Notes: generated from the sequence alone by a model not told the origin. A stretch of 40,741 nucleotides of DNA from Mesorhizobium sp. J18 (GCF_007829525.1 NZ_VLJP01000003.1:58989-99729), one strand, 5' to 3'. Shown: positions 1-8,688, counted from the first letter of the stretch. Numbers and translations are program-made.

Positions 1-469
1 CCATCAGGAGCAGTGCGGGATCGGAAAGCAGCGCCCGCCCGATCGCCACACGTTGGCGTTCGCCGCCGGAAAGCGTGGCGGGCGAACGGTCGAGATGATT
101 TTCCAGCCCCAGCAGCGCCACGACCTCGTCGAAGGGGCGCGTCGCCTTTCTGCGTCCGGCCCAGCGGGCATAGGTCAGGTTGCGCCGGACCGACATGTGC
201 GGAAAAAGCCGCGCGTCCTGGAAAACGAAACCGATCCGACGTTCCGGCGGTCTCAGATCGATACCGCGCGCGGAATCGAAAAGCACACGCCCCGCCGCAA
301 CGATCCGACCTTTCGTCGGCCGTGCCGTACCGGCTATCATCTTGAGTATCGTGCTCTTTCCCGCCCCCGAACGTCCGAAAAGCGCGGTTATGCCGGATTC
401 GGCCTGAAAGGCGGCGGATATGGCAAACGCACCGATCCTGCCGGAAATATCGACGTCGAGGCCGCTCAC
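1..469 (-). CDS. modC: Molybdate ABC transporter ATP-binding protein ModC (3' end cut by window edge)
   Basis: This is the cytoplasmic ATPase that drives molybdate import through ModB. The 156 visible residues carry a Walker A motif (GRSGAGKST, residues 32-40), a Q-loop glutamine near residue 84 (VFQDARLFP) and the ABC signature LSGGERQR at about 133-140. The reading runs off the left edge just at Walker B, so the C-terminal regulatory domain usual in ModC is not visible. I chose a GTG start at 469; it overlaps the modB stop in a GTGA tetranucleotide, typical of translational coupling. The context modA-modB-modC fixes the substrate as molybdate rather than another oxyanion; tungstate could also be carried. 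Confidence 0.93.
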   Translation of the reverse strand, partial: MSGLDVDISGRIGAFAISAAFQAESGITALFGRSGAGKSTILKMIAGTARPTKGRIVAAGRVLFDSARGIDLRPPERRIGFVFQDARLFPHMSVRRNLTYARWAGRRKATRPFDEVVALLGLENHLDRSPATLSGGERQRVAIGRALLSDPALLLM

Positions 470-1152
470 TGCCTGCTGCTCCGCTGCATGCGGCGCGCTA
501 TCCATTCGGAAAACAGCACCGCCGCCACCGCCAATATGGCAGAAACGATAATGAGGTGGAGAGCAGCGGCATCGCCCGTCGGCGTCTGCAACAGCGTGTA
601 AATAGCGAGCGACAGGGTCTGCGTTTCTCCGGGAATGTTGGAAACGAAGGTGATTGTCGCGCCGAATTCGCCGAGCGCCTTTGCAAATCCCAAAACGCCC
701 CCGGCAAGCAGGCCCGGCAATGCGAGCGGCAATGTCACGGTCAGGAACACGACCGGCCGCGAAGCGCCGAGCGTATGCCCTGCCTCCTCTAGGCCACGAT
801 CTATCGCTTCCAGGGAAAGCCGGATCGGCCGGACAAGCAGTGGGAAGGCCATCACCCCGGCTGCGAGCGCTGCACCAGTCCAGCGGAAGGCGAAACTCAG
901 CCCGAACACGCTCTCGAAGAAGCGTCCGAGCGGGCCGCGCGAACCGAAGAGCAGGAGAAGCAGATAGCCTGTCACCACCGGCGGCAGGACAAGCGGCATG
1001 GTGACGACAGCCTGCACAAGGCCCTTGCCGGGAAAGTCGCGCCGCGCCAGGAGCCAGGCAATGGCGAAAGCAGGAACCAGCCCAACCGCGATCGCAGTAA
1101 GGGCAACCTTGGCCGAAAGAAGAACGATCGCGCCAGCACTTTCCTCCATCAC
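466..1152 (-). CDS. modB: Molybdate ABC transporter permease ModB
   Basis: The 228-residue inner-membrane permease has about five hydrophobic segments and the permease EAA-type loop (residues around 120-140, [13 protein letters not shown]), which docks on ModC. Its length matches the ModB/CysT-W family. It starts 7 bp after the modA stop and overlaps modC by four bases, so modABC is one operon read leftward. The ATG-ATG start (MMEESAG) leaves the exact first codon uncertain by one residue. Family membership is clear; molybdate specificity follows from the neighbouring ModA and ModC. Confidence 0.93.
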   Translation of the reverse strand: MMEESAGAIVLLSAKVALTAIAVGLVPAFAIAWLLARRDFPGKGLVQAVVTMPLVLPPVVTGYLLLLLFGSRGPLGRFFESVFGLSFAFRWTGAALAAGVMAFPLLVRPIRLSLEAIDRGLEEAGHTLGASRPVVFLTVTLPLALPGLLAGGVLGFAKALGEFGATITFVSNIPGETQTLSLAIYTLLQTPTGDAAALHLIIVSAILAVAAVLFSEWIARRMQRSSRQ

Positions 1153-1159
1153 GCTCTGC

Positions 1160-1909
1160 TCAATGCTCGACCCTGGAGAAGCCGAATTCCTCGAAGATCG
1201 CCTGTCCCTTCTCGCCGGAAAGATAGTCGAGGAATTCGACGACCTCCGCCTTGCCGTCCCTGGTGGCGGCAGCCGGATAGACGACCGGATCGTGGCTTCC
1301 GGCCGGGAAGCTATAGGCCAGGACCAGCCCCTTCGCCGCCTTCAGATCGGAGCCGTAGACCATAGCCGCTTTGGTTTCGCCACGACTGGCGAATTCGAGC
1401 GCCACGCGAACATTCTCGGCGAAAACGGCATTCTCCTTGACATCTTCCCAAAGCCCGAGCTTCTCCAGCGCCGACTCGGCATATTTGCCGGCAGGCACAT
1501 GGCGCGGATCGCCCATGGCAAAGCGGCCCTCTTTCAGAAGCTCGCCCGGCTCCGACACCTGCTCGGTTCCCTCGGCGACGGCGATCACCAGTGCGTTTCC
1601 GGCAATCAGCCGGCGCGTTTCCGGCTTAATGAGATCGCGTTCTGCCAGCCACTCCATCCAGTCCTGATCGGCCGAAACAAAGGCATCCGCTGGCGCACCC
1701 GCCTCGATCTGCCTTGCCAGAACGGAACTGGCGGCAAAGGAAACGATCACTTTCGTTCCGCTTTCCGCTTCGAAATCGCTTGCTGCGCGACCCAGTGCAT
1801 CCTTCATGCTCGCGGCCGCGAATACGGTGATCTGCTCCTGCGCGGCTGTTGGCAATAAACCGAGAGACATCATAGCCAGGAGCAGCGCCCAAACCCATTT
1901 CTTCATCAC
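1160..1909 (-). CDS. modA: Periplasmic molybdate-binding protein ModA
   Basis: This 249-residue protein begins with a signal peptide (basic MMKKWVW, a hydrophobic core, and a likely cut after AAQ around residues 22-25). It continues with the ModA hallmark ITVFAAASMKDAL, in which a Ser of the AAASMK loop binds the oxyanion. Later motifs typical of ModA follow: GAPADAFVSAD near residue 75 and a conserved region PAGKYAESAL. An AAGGA Shine-Dalgarno lies about 6-7 bp before the ATG. It is the first gene of modABC and collects molybdate in the periplasm. A perfect 12-bp palindrome (CCGGCATGCCGG, 1922-1933) sits just before the ribosome site. Confidence 0.94.
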   Translation of the reverse strand: MMKKWVWALLLAMMSLGLLPTAAQEQITVFAAASMKDALGRAASDFEAESGTKVIVSFAASSVLARQIEAGAPADAFVSADQDWMEWLAERDLIKPETRRLIAGNALVIAVAEGTEQVSEPGELLKEGRFAMGDPRHVPAGKYAESALEKLGLWEDVKENAVFAENVRVALEFASRGETKAAMVYGSDLKAAKGLVLAYSFPAGSHDPVVYPAAATRDGKAEVVEFLDYLSGEKGQAIFEEFGFSRVEH

Positions 1910-2196
1910 AAGTCCTTTTCGCCGGCATGCCGGTCACATGGCCTCCCGCTTGCCGATCGGCCGTGGCTTACTGGTGATGGTGGGTCCGGCAGAGGCATCC
2001 GCGCCCCGGATGCAGCCTGTCCCTTGGCTCAGAGGCAACCATCAGGCGCTGCCCCGAAATTGCGCAATGGCTTTGCGCAGGCGGAACCTTATGCGCCCTC
2101 TTCGCCAATGACAACAGGTGAATGGGAGCCGGGCGAAAGCAACGCGCCTCGCACCCGTTACGTCAAAAAGGGTCGGTGTCTCGGATCGCCGTTGAC
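1910..2196 (-). promoter_or_regulatory. Structured leader of modABC with riboswitch-like blocks (unassigned)
   Basis: The 287 bp before modA hold no convincing gene. Read in the modA direction they contain, in order: GATGGTTGCC, AAGGGA, a hairpin GCATCC/GGATGC, CTGCC, CAGTAAGCCACGG, and GCGGGAGGCC, ending in the CCGGCATGCCGG palindrome beside the ribosome site. The order recalls the blocks of a cobalamin riboswitch core, but several invariant positions differ, and B12 control of molybdate uptake is not expected. A Moco-type element, another structured leader or a relic are alternatives. I saw no ModE-like operator. What is directly seen is strong folding potential only. Confidence 0.25.
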
Positions 2197-2538
2197 TCAG
2201 CAGCCGGCGTCCGTCTTTGCCGCGGCAGTCTGTTCGCCTTCCTGCTGGGCTTCCACATCCTGCTGGGAAGTAGCGACATCATTGGTGTCATCGGCTTCGT
2301 CGGAAGCCAGAGGCATGGTGCCGCCGTCCTTCTGTGCCGGTCCGGCATCGCTTTCCTGAGCATCGGCGCGCGGTTCGGCTTCAAGGGGGGCCTGGCTCCC
2401 GTCCTTGGCGACGGGAGGCGTCTTGACCTCCGCCGATGTGGACGCCGTCGAATCCGCATCCACGCATTCGGCCAGGGTAAACCCACTTGAAAAAAGCAGA
2501 AGCGTGCCTGCGGTTGCCAGTTTAACAAGTGTTTTCAT
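2197..2538 (-). CDS. Small secreted acidic protein of unknown function
   Basis: The 113-residue product starts with a clear signal peptide (MKTLVKLATAGTLLLF, likely cut after FTLA) and continues as a low-complexity chain rich in Ala, Asp, Glu and Gln, ending with AAAKTDAGC. No known domain is recognised; the mature part is probably disordered. The start at 2538 is chosen over the longer reading because an AGGAGA ribosome site lies 6-7 bp upstream and the signal peptide begins exactly there. It lies about 120 bp after a small gene in the same direction. It contains one cysteine at the mature N-terminus and one at the very C-terminus. Function cannot be inferred. Confidence 0.7.
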   Translation of the reverse strand: MKTLVKLATAGTLLLFSSGFTLAECVDADSTASTSAEVKTPPVAKDGSQAPLEAEPRADAQESDAGPAQKDGGTMPLASDEADDTNDVATSQQDVEAQQEGEQTAAAKTDAGC

Positions 2539-2658
2539 GTCGAGGTCTCCTTTGTCGTACATGACAAACTTGGACCTCGGCAGCATTGTTCCGGTCGAAG
2601 CAGTGTGGAGAACGACATTTGACGACGCCTTTCTCCACCTGCATCTGCGAGGAGAAGG

Positions 2659-2847
2659 TTAGGCTTGGCCTTCTTCTTCATCCACGACAGCGGCCAGCGC
2701 CCGTTCACCGGCTTGGATCGCTTCCTGCTCGGAAGGAAACGGCCCGACCGTTGGTCCCGCATCACCGTTCCTTTGAATGCGATAGTACCATTTGTTGTCA
2801 TCATTTTTCTGATGAGCCGTCACCGTGGCATTCCGATCAACCGACAT
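2659..2847 (-). CDS. DUF2188-like small protein
   Basis: The 62-residue protein (MSVDRNATVTAHQ..., then WYYRIQRNGD and PFPSEQEAIQAGERAL) has the pattern of the DUF2188 family: a short beta segment holding a W-x-x-R-I/K-x-x-G unit, followed by a helix with EAIxAGxxxA. Such proteins are about 60-80 residues long and have no known role. A GGGAGAA ribosome site stands about 5 bp before the ATG. No signal peptide or membrane segment is seen. The gene may be expressed alone from the 241-bp upstream gap, which has an FNR-box-like inverted repeat. Confidence 0.7.
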   Translation of the reverse strand: MSVDRNATVTAHQKNDDNKWYYRIQRNGDAGPTVGPFPSEQEAIQAGERALAAVVDEEEGQA

Positions 2848-3014
2848 TGCTTTTCTCCCAGGCTGTCTTGCAGGCGTAGCTTAGTGCGCCGTTCATTTCG
2901 CTGATATGACAAGATAGCTTGAACGAATTTCGGACCAGCGGGTTACGCTCCTAATCGGGACGATTCCGTTTGGCACGCTTTATGCACGTAGCCACATGCC
3001 GGCCCTGCCGGCGT

Positions 3015-3030
3015 CCTGATGTAAATCAGG
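3015..3030. promoter_or_regulatory. FNR/FixK-box-like inverted repeat
   Basis: CCTGAT-GTAA-ATCAGG is a perfect inverted repeat with the TGAT-N4-ATCA core of FNR/FixK/FnrN sites (consensus TTGAT-N4-ATCAA), but with C and G in place of the outer T and A. It lies in the gap between the DUF533 gene and the DUF2188-like gene, about 170 bp before the latter. A GC-only palindrome (GGGGGCGCCCCC, 3051-3062) is close by, so the pair could instead be 3' structures of the DUF533 transcript. Confidence 0.3.
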
Positions 3031-3088
3031 CGGATTGTCGGGGATTTCGCGGGGGCGCCCCCGGCAGTCTGGGGCCCGCGGTGATAGA

Positions 3089-3793
3089 CTACGCCTCGAC
3101 CTTGGCGGAAGAAACCGTCGCCTCGATATGGTCGACCAGCATGTCGGGAAGATTGAGCCGCCCGGCCAGAAGATCCAGATAGCCCCGCTCGGCGCGCGTA
3201 TTGGGGTCGATGGCAAGGCGCGAAGCGGTGTAGAGCTCGACCCTCTGTGCGTCGGTCTTGGCGCCGGCGACCAGCTTGTCTAGATCCATCGGACGCTCGA
3301 GTTCCGAGACGAGGAAGGCTTCCGCCTCGTCATCGATGCCAGCCTCCTTCAGCCTGCCTGCGATCCGGGCGCGCTCGGCCTCATCGATATGGCCGTCGGC
3401 ACGCGCCGCCGAGATCATCGCCCGCACCAGCGTAAGGGCGAATTCATCCTCGCCCTGTGGTGCCTCGGCCGGATCGAAGCCGGTATTGGAAGGTGGCGGC
3501 AGCAATTCGGGCTGATTCTGCGCCTGCTCCGCAGGGTTCTGACCGCTCTGATAATTCTGATAGGCTTTGTAGGCGAGGCCGGCAATGGCAGCGAGACCGC
3601 CGAGCTTCAGCGCCGAGCCGGCAAGCTTTCGCCCGGGGCCGGTGCCGAGCAGAACAGCGGCGATGGCGCCCGTGGCCAAGGGATTGTTGCGGGCAAGATC
3701 GAGCGCATTTCCGGCCTTGTCGCGGACTGTTCCTTGTCCGCCCGGCATTTTCGAGCCAAGCAGTTCATCCAGCAGCTTTTTCGGATCGAACAT
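3089..3793 (-). CDS. DUF533 / TerB-like domain protein (YebE family)
   Basis: The 234-residue protein has an N-terminal stretch MFDPKKLLDELLG, a Gly/Ala-rich hydrophobic segment at about 40-80 (ATGAIAAVLLGTGPGRK and LGGLAAIAGLAYKAYQ), a Pro/Gln linker, and a helical acidic domain from about 110 (DEFALTLVRAMISAARADGHIDEAER), the TerB-like core of DUF533. E. coli YebE is the best-known relative, an inner-membrane protein of unknown task. A GGGAG ribosome site lies about 6 bp before the ATG. It stands alone between trhO and the small DUF2188-like gene. The family call is firm; the function is not known. Confidence 0.85.
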   Translation of the reverse strand: MFDPKKLLDELLGSKMPGGQGTVRDKAGNALDLARNNPLATGAIAAVLLGTGPGRKLAGSALKLGGLAAIAGLAYKAYQNYQSGQNPAEQAQNQPELLPPPSNTGFDPAEAPQGEDEFALTLVRAMISAARADGHIDEAERARIAGRLKEAGIDDEAEAFLVSELERPMDLDKLVAGAKTDAQRVELYTASRLAIDPNTRAERGYLDLLAGRLNLPDMLVDHIEATVSSAKVEA

Positions 3794-3898
3794 CGGGTTC
3801 TCCCAGCGTAAAGACGGTCACGGATCCGGTCCGCAGACATGCCCGGTTCAGGTAGGCAACCAGGTGCCCCTTTGCAATGACGGCTTCGCCGGAAAAGA

Positions 3899-4828
3899 TC
3901 AGCGGCCTATATGCGGACCGCTGCCGCGGCTTTCGGCCAGCTCTATCTGACGCTGGCGTTCGGCATAGCGTGCGCGATCCGCTTCCGTCTTCACATCATG
4001 GCAATGCGGACAGGAAACGCCTGCGTGATAATGCGGCGAACGGAGGTCTTCCGCCGTCAGCGGCCGGCGGCAGGCACGACAGAGCTCGGCTTCACCCTCG
4101 GCAAGGCCATGCGTCACCGAGACCCGCTCATCGAAGACGAAACATTCGCCTTCCCAGAGGCTTTCTCCGGCGGGTACCGTTTCAAGATATTTGAGTATCC
4201 CGCCCTTGAGATGAAACACCTCTTCAATGCCGAGGGATTTCACAAAAGCCGTTGCCTTTTCGCAGCGGATGCCCCCGGTGCAGAACATTGCCACCTTGCG
4301 GCCGCGCAGCTCGTCGAGCCTTTCTTCGGCCCAGCGCGGAAATTCTCCAAAACTGCGGGTCTTGGGGTCCACAGCACCGCGAAACGTTCCGATCGCCGTT
4401 TCGTAGTCGTTGCGTGTGTCGATCAAAATCGTATCAGGATCGGCGATCAGGGCATTCCAGTCACGCGGTTCGACATAGGTGCCGACGCTTGCCAGGGGAT
4501 CGACACCCTCGACGCCCATGGTAACGATCTCCTTCTTGAGGCGAACCTTCATGCGGCGGAACGGCATCTCGGCGGCGCGGCTGAATTTCACCTCGAGACC
4601 GGCCAAGGCGGGGATAGTTTCGAGGAAAGCGAGCAGTTCCGCAATCCCCGCTTCGCTGCCGGCCACGGTGCCGTTTATGCCTTCCGGCGCCAGCAGGAGC
4701 GTCCCCATGATGCCCTTGCATCGGCAAAGATCCAGCAAGGGCTGACGCCACGCGGCAAAATCGGCAAAGCGCGCAAAGCGGTAGAGCGCGGCGACGGTGA
4801 CCGGCATTTCCTGGCGGGATTGGGACAT
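3899..4828 (-). CDS. trhO: Oxygen-dependent tRNA uridine(34) hydroxylase TrhO (rhodanese-domain, UPF0176)
   Basis: TrhO makes 5-hydroxyuridine at position 34 of tRNAs that read NNU/NNA/NNG codons, using oxygen. The 309-residue protein has the family's N-terminal ferredoxin-like part ([10 protein letters not shown]..., then [14 protein letters not shown]), a rhodanese domain (LIDTRNDYE) with a catalytic-loop cysteine in [12 protein letters not shown] (about Cys183, second Cys at 189), and a Cys-rich C-terminal tail ([13 protein letters not shown]). The start at 4828 (MSQSRQEM) follows a GAGG site 6 bp away; the frame is open for 17 more codons upstream without a good ribosome site, and MPVTV at 4807 is a further alternative. 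It is divergent from the muramidase gene. Confidence 0.9.
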   Translation of the reverse strand: MSQSRQEMPVTVAALYRFARFADFAAWRQPLLDLCRCKGIMGTLLLAPEGINGTVAGSEAGIAELLAFLETIPALAGLEVKFSRAAEMPFRRMKVRLKKEIVTMGVEGVDPLASVGTYVEPRDWNALIADPDTILIDTRNDYETAIGTFRGAVDPKTRSFGEFPRWAEERLDELRGRKVAMFCTGGIRCEKATAFVKSLGIEEVFHLKGGILKYLETVPAGESLWEGECFVFDERVSVTHGLAEGEAELCRACRRPLTAEDLRSPHYHAGVSCPHCHDVKTEADRARYAERQRQIELAESRGSGPHIGR

Positions 4829-5002
4829 GCCGATGCCTCTACGCCGGGAACGGCCTTGTTGCAAGGCGTGAAGCTGCATCTGTCGCGCCCTGGCACTCTG
4901 GCCGGATGGGGAAGGCCCCGCTCCATCCCCGCTCCATCCCGTTTTTGTCCCCGCCCGGCGTCAGGGAGTCAGAATAGTGGCAGGCATTTAACGAGGGACG
5001 CC

Positions 5003-5896
5003 ATGTTTTCTGCAGAAACCATCCATGAGATTTCCAAAGCCGCAGACAGGAAGGGTGTCGAACCCGCCGCCCTGCTTGCCGTCGCCAAGGTCGAGAGCAA
5101 CGGCACCGCATTCGCCATGATCGATGGACGGCCCGAACCGCTGATCCGTTTCGAGGCCCACTATTTCCACCGCCGGCTCACGGGCGAGAAGCAACGCCTG
5201 GCCCGCGCCGCCGGCCTCGCCTCGCCCAAAGCGGGAGCAGTGGCAAACCCTGCGACACAGGCAGAACGCTGGCGCCTCCTGGCAAAGGCCGTCGAAATCG
5301 ACCCGAAGGCGGCTTACGAATCCACCTCATGGGGCATTGGCCAGGTTATGGGAGCCCATTGGACCTGGCTCGGTTACGCAAGCGTGGAAGCACTTGTGGA
5401 GGAGGCGCGCAGCGGGATTGCGGGTCAGATGCGGCTGATGCTAGCCTATATCGAGAAGGCCGGCCTCGCAGGCGTATTGCAAAAACACGACTGGCACGCT
5501 TTCGCCCGCGGCTATAACGGTCCGAACTATCGTGCCGGAACCTATCATCTGAAGCTGGCGCAAGCCTATGAATTGTTTCACTCGGGCTCGGTTTCCGCTC
5601 CCGCCAAAGGCGAAGCCGGAAGCCCGACCCTGCTTCGCCGTGGCTCGTCCGGAGAACAGGTCCGAGACTTGCAGAGATTGCTTTCCGCCCTCGGCTATCC
5701 GCTCGCGGTGGATGGGCGCTTCGGCCCTGCCACGGAGGCGGCTGTGAAGCGTTTCCAACGCGATGAGGGTCTTGCTATCGACGGCATTGCGGGGCCGGCG
5801 ACGATTGCAGCCATCCAGCAGGCCATGCCTTTCCGCCACGCGGGACAGCGCTGGCTGGCCTGGCTTTCGGAACTGCTGCGGAGGATTTTCCCCTGA
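5003..5896 (+). CDS. N-acetylmuramidase (DUF3380) with C-terminal peptidoglycan-binding domain
   Basis: The 297-residue protein combines an N-acetylmuramidase domain (residues about 5-185; LLAVAKVESNGTAF holds the probable catalytic Glu, followed by RFEAHYFHRRL, STSWGIGQVMGAHW and YNGPNY) with a PG_binding_1 domain (about 210-270: LRRGSSGEQVRDLQRLLSALG, VDGRFGPATEAAVKRFQ). This architecture is that of phage endolysins, yet no phage genes surround it. There is no signal peptide; a hydrophobic, basic C-terminus (WLAWLSELLRRIFP) may touch membranes. The reading frame is open far upstream, antisense to trhO, but the real start is the ATG at 5003 behind a GAGGGA site. It probably cuts the glycan strands of the cell wall. 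Confidence 0.88.
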   Translation: MFSAETIHEISKAADRKGVEPAALLAVAKVESNGTAFAMIDGRPEPLIRFEAHYFHRRLTGEKQRLARAAGLASPKAGAVANPATQAERWRLLAKAVEIDPKAAYESTSWGIGQVMGAHWTWLGYASVEALVEEARSGIAGQMRLMLAYIEKAGLAGVLQKHDWHAFARGYNGPNYRAGTYHLKLAQAYELFHSGSVSAPAKGEAGSPTLLRRGSSGEQVRDLQRLLSALGYPLAVDGRFGPATEAAVKRFQRDEGLAIDGIAGPATIAAIQQAMPFRHAGQRWLAWLSELLRRIFP

Positions 5897-5979
5897 TCGG
5901 ATCACCGGCCATATTCGTGGACATGCAACCGTGCCTCCGCTAAATCGCTTTCAAATCCAAGCCCCGCGAAAGGAAACCC

Positions 5980-6618
5980 ATGCGCGACAAGACCGAAACG
6001 CTGCTCGCAATGCTCAAGGGTCAGCCGGTCATACCTGTATTGAAGATAGAGCGGATTGCCGATGCGGTGCCGCTTGCCCGGGCTCTGGCGCGTGGCGGAT
6101 TGCCGGCGATCGAGATCACCTTGCGCACGGCGGACGCGCTTGACGCGGTGCGCCTCGTCGCGGCGGAAGTCCCCGAGGCGGTCGTCGGCGCGGGAACCAT
6201 CCTTTCGGCCAAGGACTTCCAGGAGGCTACGGATGCCGGTGCGAAATTCATCGTCAGCCCGGGCATGACGCAGGAACTTCTGGATGCCGCTGCCTCGTCG
6301 CCTGTCCCCTTCCTTCCCGGCGCCATCACGCCAAGCGAGATCATGGGCGCGCGCGAGGAAGGCTATTCACTCTTGAAATTCTTCCCTGCCGAGCAGGCGG
6401 GCGGCGCCGCTTTCCTGAAATCGCTTGCTTCCCCCTTCGCAGGCATGCGCTTCTGCCCGACCGGGGGAATTTCAGCGAAAAATGCTGCCGATTACCTCTC
6501 GCTGCCGAATGTGGTGTGCGTCGGCGGATCGTGGGTTGCGCCGGATGATGCACTCCAGGCAGGTGACTGGGACAGGATCGAAGCGCTTGCGCGCGAGGCG
6601 AGCGGGCTCCGTCGATAA
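5980..6618 (+). CDS. eda: 2-dehydro-3-deoxy-6-phosphogluconate aldolase / 4-hydroxy-2-oxoglutarate aldolase
   Basis: Eda splits KDPG into pyruvate and glyceraldehyde-3-phosphate, the last step of the Entner-Doudoroff route. The 212-residue TIM-barrel protein keeps the catalytic Glu45 (AIEITLRT) and the Schiff-base Lys133 (LLKFFPAE), at the same numbers as in E. coli Eda, and the phosphate-binding CPTGGIS. An AAGGAA ribosome site lies 5 bp before the ATG. It is a single gene, converging with the DUF882 gene across a shared hairpin. The edd partner is not in the window. Confidence 0.95.
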   Translation: MRDKTETLLAMLKGQPVIPVLKIERIADAVPLARALARGGLPAIEITLRTADALDAVRLVAAEVPEAVVGAGTILSAKDFQEATDAGAKFIVSPGMTQELLDAAASSPVPFLPGAITPSEIMGAREEGYSLLKFFPAEQAGGAAFLKSLASPFAGMRFCPTGGISAKNAADYLSLPNVVCVGGSWVAPDDALQAGDWDRIEALAREASGLRR

Positions 6619-6625
6619 CGAAAAC

Positions 6626-6641
6626 GGCCCCTCGCGGGGCC
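6626..6641 (-). terminator. Hairpin between eda and the DUF882 gene
   Basis: GGCCCC-TCGC-GGGGCC is a 6-bp perfect GC stem between the two convergent genes. In the minus-strand transcript it is followed by GTTTTCG, the better match to an intrinsic terminator, so it most likely ends the DUF882 gene's RNA; in the plus direction (eda) the following sequence is not U-rich. Confidence 0.6.
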
Positions 6642-6667
6642 TCCTCATCAAGGCTGGAATATCAAAT

Positions 6668-8605
6668 TCAGTTCGTGTTGAACTTGGCCACCGCCAGGAA
6701 CGTGACCGCGCTGCCGGTAAAGCGGGAGGCATCGGCGGCCGTCTCTCCGGAATGGAAACCGGCAGTGTAGACGGCACTCGGCGCACGCACGACCGGGCTC
6801 TCGAAGGACGGCATCTTGGTTCCGTTGCCGTTCTGGATGACCGGTTCGGGATTGAACGCCCAGCGCGCATTCTCCGCCCGCACGGGAAGGACAACGGCCT
6901 TGGGGTCAGGTCGTGCCGCTTTCGCGTCCGGCCGGGCACCTTTCTGCGTGGTCTTGACGCTGCCGGCGATGATGGCCGATGTCTCGGTCGCGCTGTCGCT
7001 CTCCAGCAACGCCGTTCTCTGCGAGGCGCCGACCTGTCGGCTGTTCGGCGCTGACGGTATGTCCAGCGAGGCGGCAGCAGCCACTTCCCGGCTCTTGGTT
7101 TCGGCACTCTCGGCTGCGATCGCCGCCGGCCTTGACCCCGGAATAGCCGCCAGCGTGATCTCCTCATCCACATCCGGCTTGGGCCGCATTGACGGAATGG
7201 GCAGGAAGGCTGAGGCCGCCGAGGCGGTCATCACATTGTCTTCCGCCTTCAGCACTTCCGCAATGGCGTCGGAGGCATTGGGTTTATCTGCCGTTTTGGC
7301 AAGAAGCTCCTCATCCGAAGCCGCTGCGACAAGGGTCTCCTCCACCGTCGGCTCTGGCGTATAGTCGGGGCGGCGGGTCGGAATCGGCACGTTAAGCGCA
7401 GCGAGCGTCACGCCGTTTTGGTCCACGGGCCCCTTGGGCAGGGTCTCGGCATCGGCGATTGCGAAGGGAACCTGGTCGGGTGCCGGAGCGGCCACGGCGA
7501 CTTCCGGCCTGGGTGCTTCCGTCTCAGGCCGCGGCGCGGCCTTGGGAAGCGGAATATCGCTGGCGGAGAGCGCGGCAAGCATCGCCGCCGGTGTCTCGGG
7601 TACCGCCTCCGGAGCAGCAACAGGAGCGGCCGGCGTCTCTGCGCGCCGCACCGGCTCTGCCGGCTGCGGAGCCGAAGTCCTGCGGGCCGGTCGGGCCTGC
7701 GCGGCTTCTGCCGGCGCGGCTGAGGCTACCATGGCGGAATCCTCTTCGTCATCCGCACCACCGCCGAACAGCGAGGCAAGCAGGCCCCTGCCCGAGCCGC
7801 CGGAACCGCTGGCGATCTGCACCGGGCTGCCACTGCGCTTGCGCGCCTCATAAGCGGCCACAGCCTGCTTGTATCCGGGCAGCGGCTTGCCGTCGGTGGG
7901 AACATGCATCGTCTTGCCGTCGGGGAACAGCGCCAGCAGCTCGCTGCGGCTCATGCGCGGCCAATGGCGCACATTGCCGACATCCATATGTACGAAGGGC
8001 GAACCCGACGAGGGATAGTAACCGACGCCACCAGCCTGCATCTTCAGTCCGATCGCCCGCAGCTTGGAGAGCTTGACGTCAGGCAGATAAAAATCGAGCG
8101 CATTGCCAAGCGTATGCTGGCTCTTGTTGGCGACGCCGCTGCTGCGCTTGCGCAGCATGGCGTTGGTGGCCGGAGCGCGATAGCCGCAGATGACGTGAAT
8201 ATAGTCCCGCGAACCCGATTGGCGGTAAACCTCCCAGACCAGATCCAGGAGATGCGGGTTCATCTTGGTCGGCTCGTTGCGGCGCCAGTCGCGCAGGAAC
8301 CGGTTGATCTCGGTCAGGCCGCTCTGGATGTAGCGGCCGTTGCGCTTGTAGGTGATCTCCGCGCGCTCTCGCGTATGCAGATTGTAGAATTTCAGGGTGC
8401 GCGTTTCCGCACTGGCCGATACAGCGGATGAGGCTATGAATGTGATCGCAAGAAGCAGCCCGGCCAGATATTTGGACCACACGGATGCCGGCTTGCGCCA
8501 TTCACGAACTGGAACGTCGTAGCTTTTCAAAACCCTGGCCTTGCAGGTTCGATGATTGTCCCCGGAGCGAAGGTCGAACGTCTCTCCGTTACGTTCGAGT
8601 ATCAA
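6668..8605 (-). CDS. DUF882 peptidase-like (M15/YcbK) cell-wall protein with long Ala/Pro-rich tail
   Basis: After a hydrophobic signal segment (YLAGLLLAITF, likely cut at SASA around residue 67) comes a DUF882 domain (about 70-225) of the D-Ala-D-Ala carboxypeptidase-like fold: ICGYRAPATNAML, the zinc-site pattern SQHTLGNALDF and FVHMDVG. The rest to residue 645 is disordered Ala/Pro/Glu-rich sequence ending in a short Phe/Asn tail. It should act on peptidoglycan in the periplasm. The start is uncertain: the longest frame begins with TTG at 8605, but a CtrA-like TTAACCAT lies only 5 bp before it, so translation may start downstream, for example at GTG 8482, which gives a normal 24-residue signal peptide. 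Confidence 0.8.
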   Translation of the reverse strand: MILERNGETFDLRSGDNHRTCKARVLKSYDVPVREWRKPASVWSKYLAGLLLAITFIASSAVSASAETRTLKFYNLHTRERAEITYKRNGRYIQSGLTEINRFLRDWRRNEPTKMNPHLLDLVWEVYRQSGSRDYIHVICGYRAPATNAMLRKRSSGVANKSQHTLGNALDFYLPDVKLSKLRAIGLKMQAGGVGYYPSSGSPFVHMDVGNVRHWPRMSRSELLALFPDGKTMHVPTDGKPLPGYKQAVAAYEARKRSGSPVQIASGSGGSGRGLLASLFGGGADDEEDSAMVASAAPAEAAQARPARRTSAPQPAEPVRRAETPAAPVAAPEAVPETPAAMLAALSASDIPLPKAAPRPETEAPRPEVAVAAPAPDQVPFAIADAETLPKGPVDQNGVTLAALNVPIPTRRPDYTPEPTVEETLVAAASDEELLAKTADKPNASDAIAEVLKAEDNVMTASAASAFLPIPSMRPKPDVDEEITLAAIPGSRPAAIAAESAETKSREVAAAASLDIPSAPNSRQVGASQRTALLESDSATETSAIIAGSVKTTQKGARPDAKAARPDPKAVVLPVRAENARWAFNPEPVIQNGNGTKMPSFESPVVRAPSAVYTAGFHSGETAADASRFTGSAVTFLAVAKFNTN

Positions 8606-8610
8606 CCTTA

Positions 8611-8618
8611 ATGGTTAA
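8611..8618 (-). promoter_or_regulatory. CtrA-type TTAACCAT box before the DUF882 gene
   Basis: On the minus strand the sequence reads GGGTTAACCATTAAGG, containing TTAACCAT, the best-known half-site of the cell-cycle regulator CtrA, followed closely by a second TTAA. The spacing is shorter than the standard TTAA-N7-TTAA. Its position just before the longest reading frame favours a promoter here and a translation start further downstream. Confidence 0.4.
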
Positions 8619-8688
8619 CCCAGTCTTATTGAAGCGGCAATGGGGTATGACGATGGCGAGAAAATGGCAAGGAATGCCACAGGTCTTA

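Noticed and set aside
3911..5002. Long upstream extension of the muramidase frame
   Set aside because: It lies antisense to trhO and has no homology; ATG 5003 with GAGGGA is the real start.
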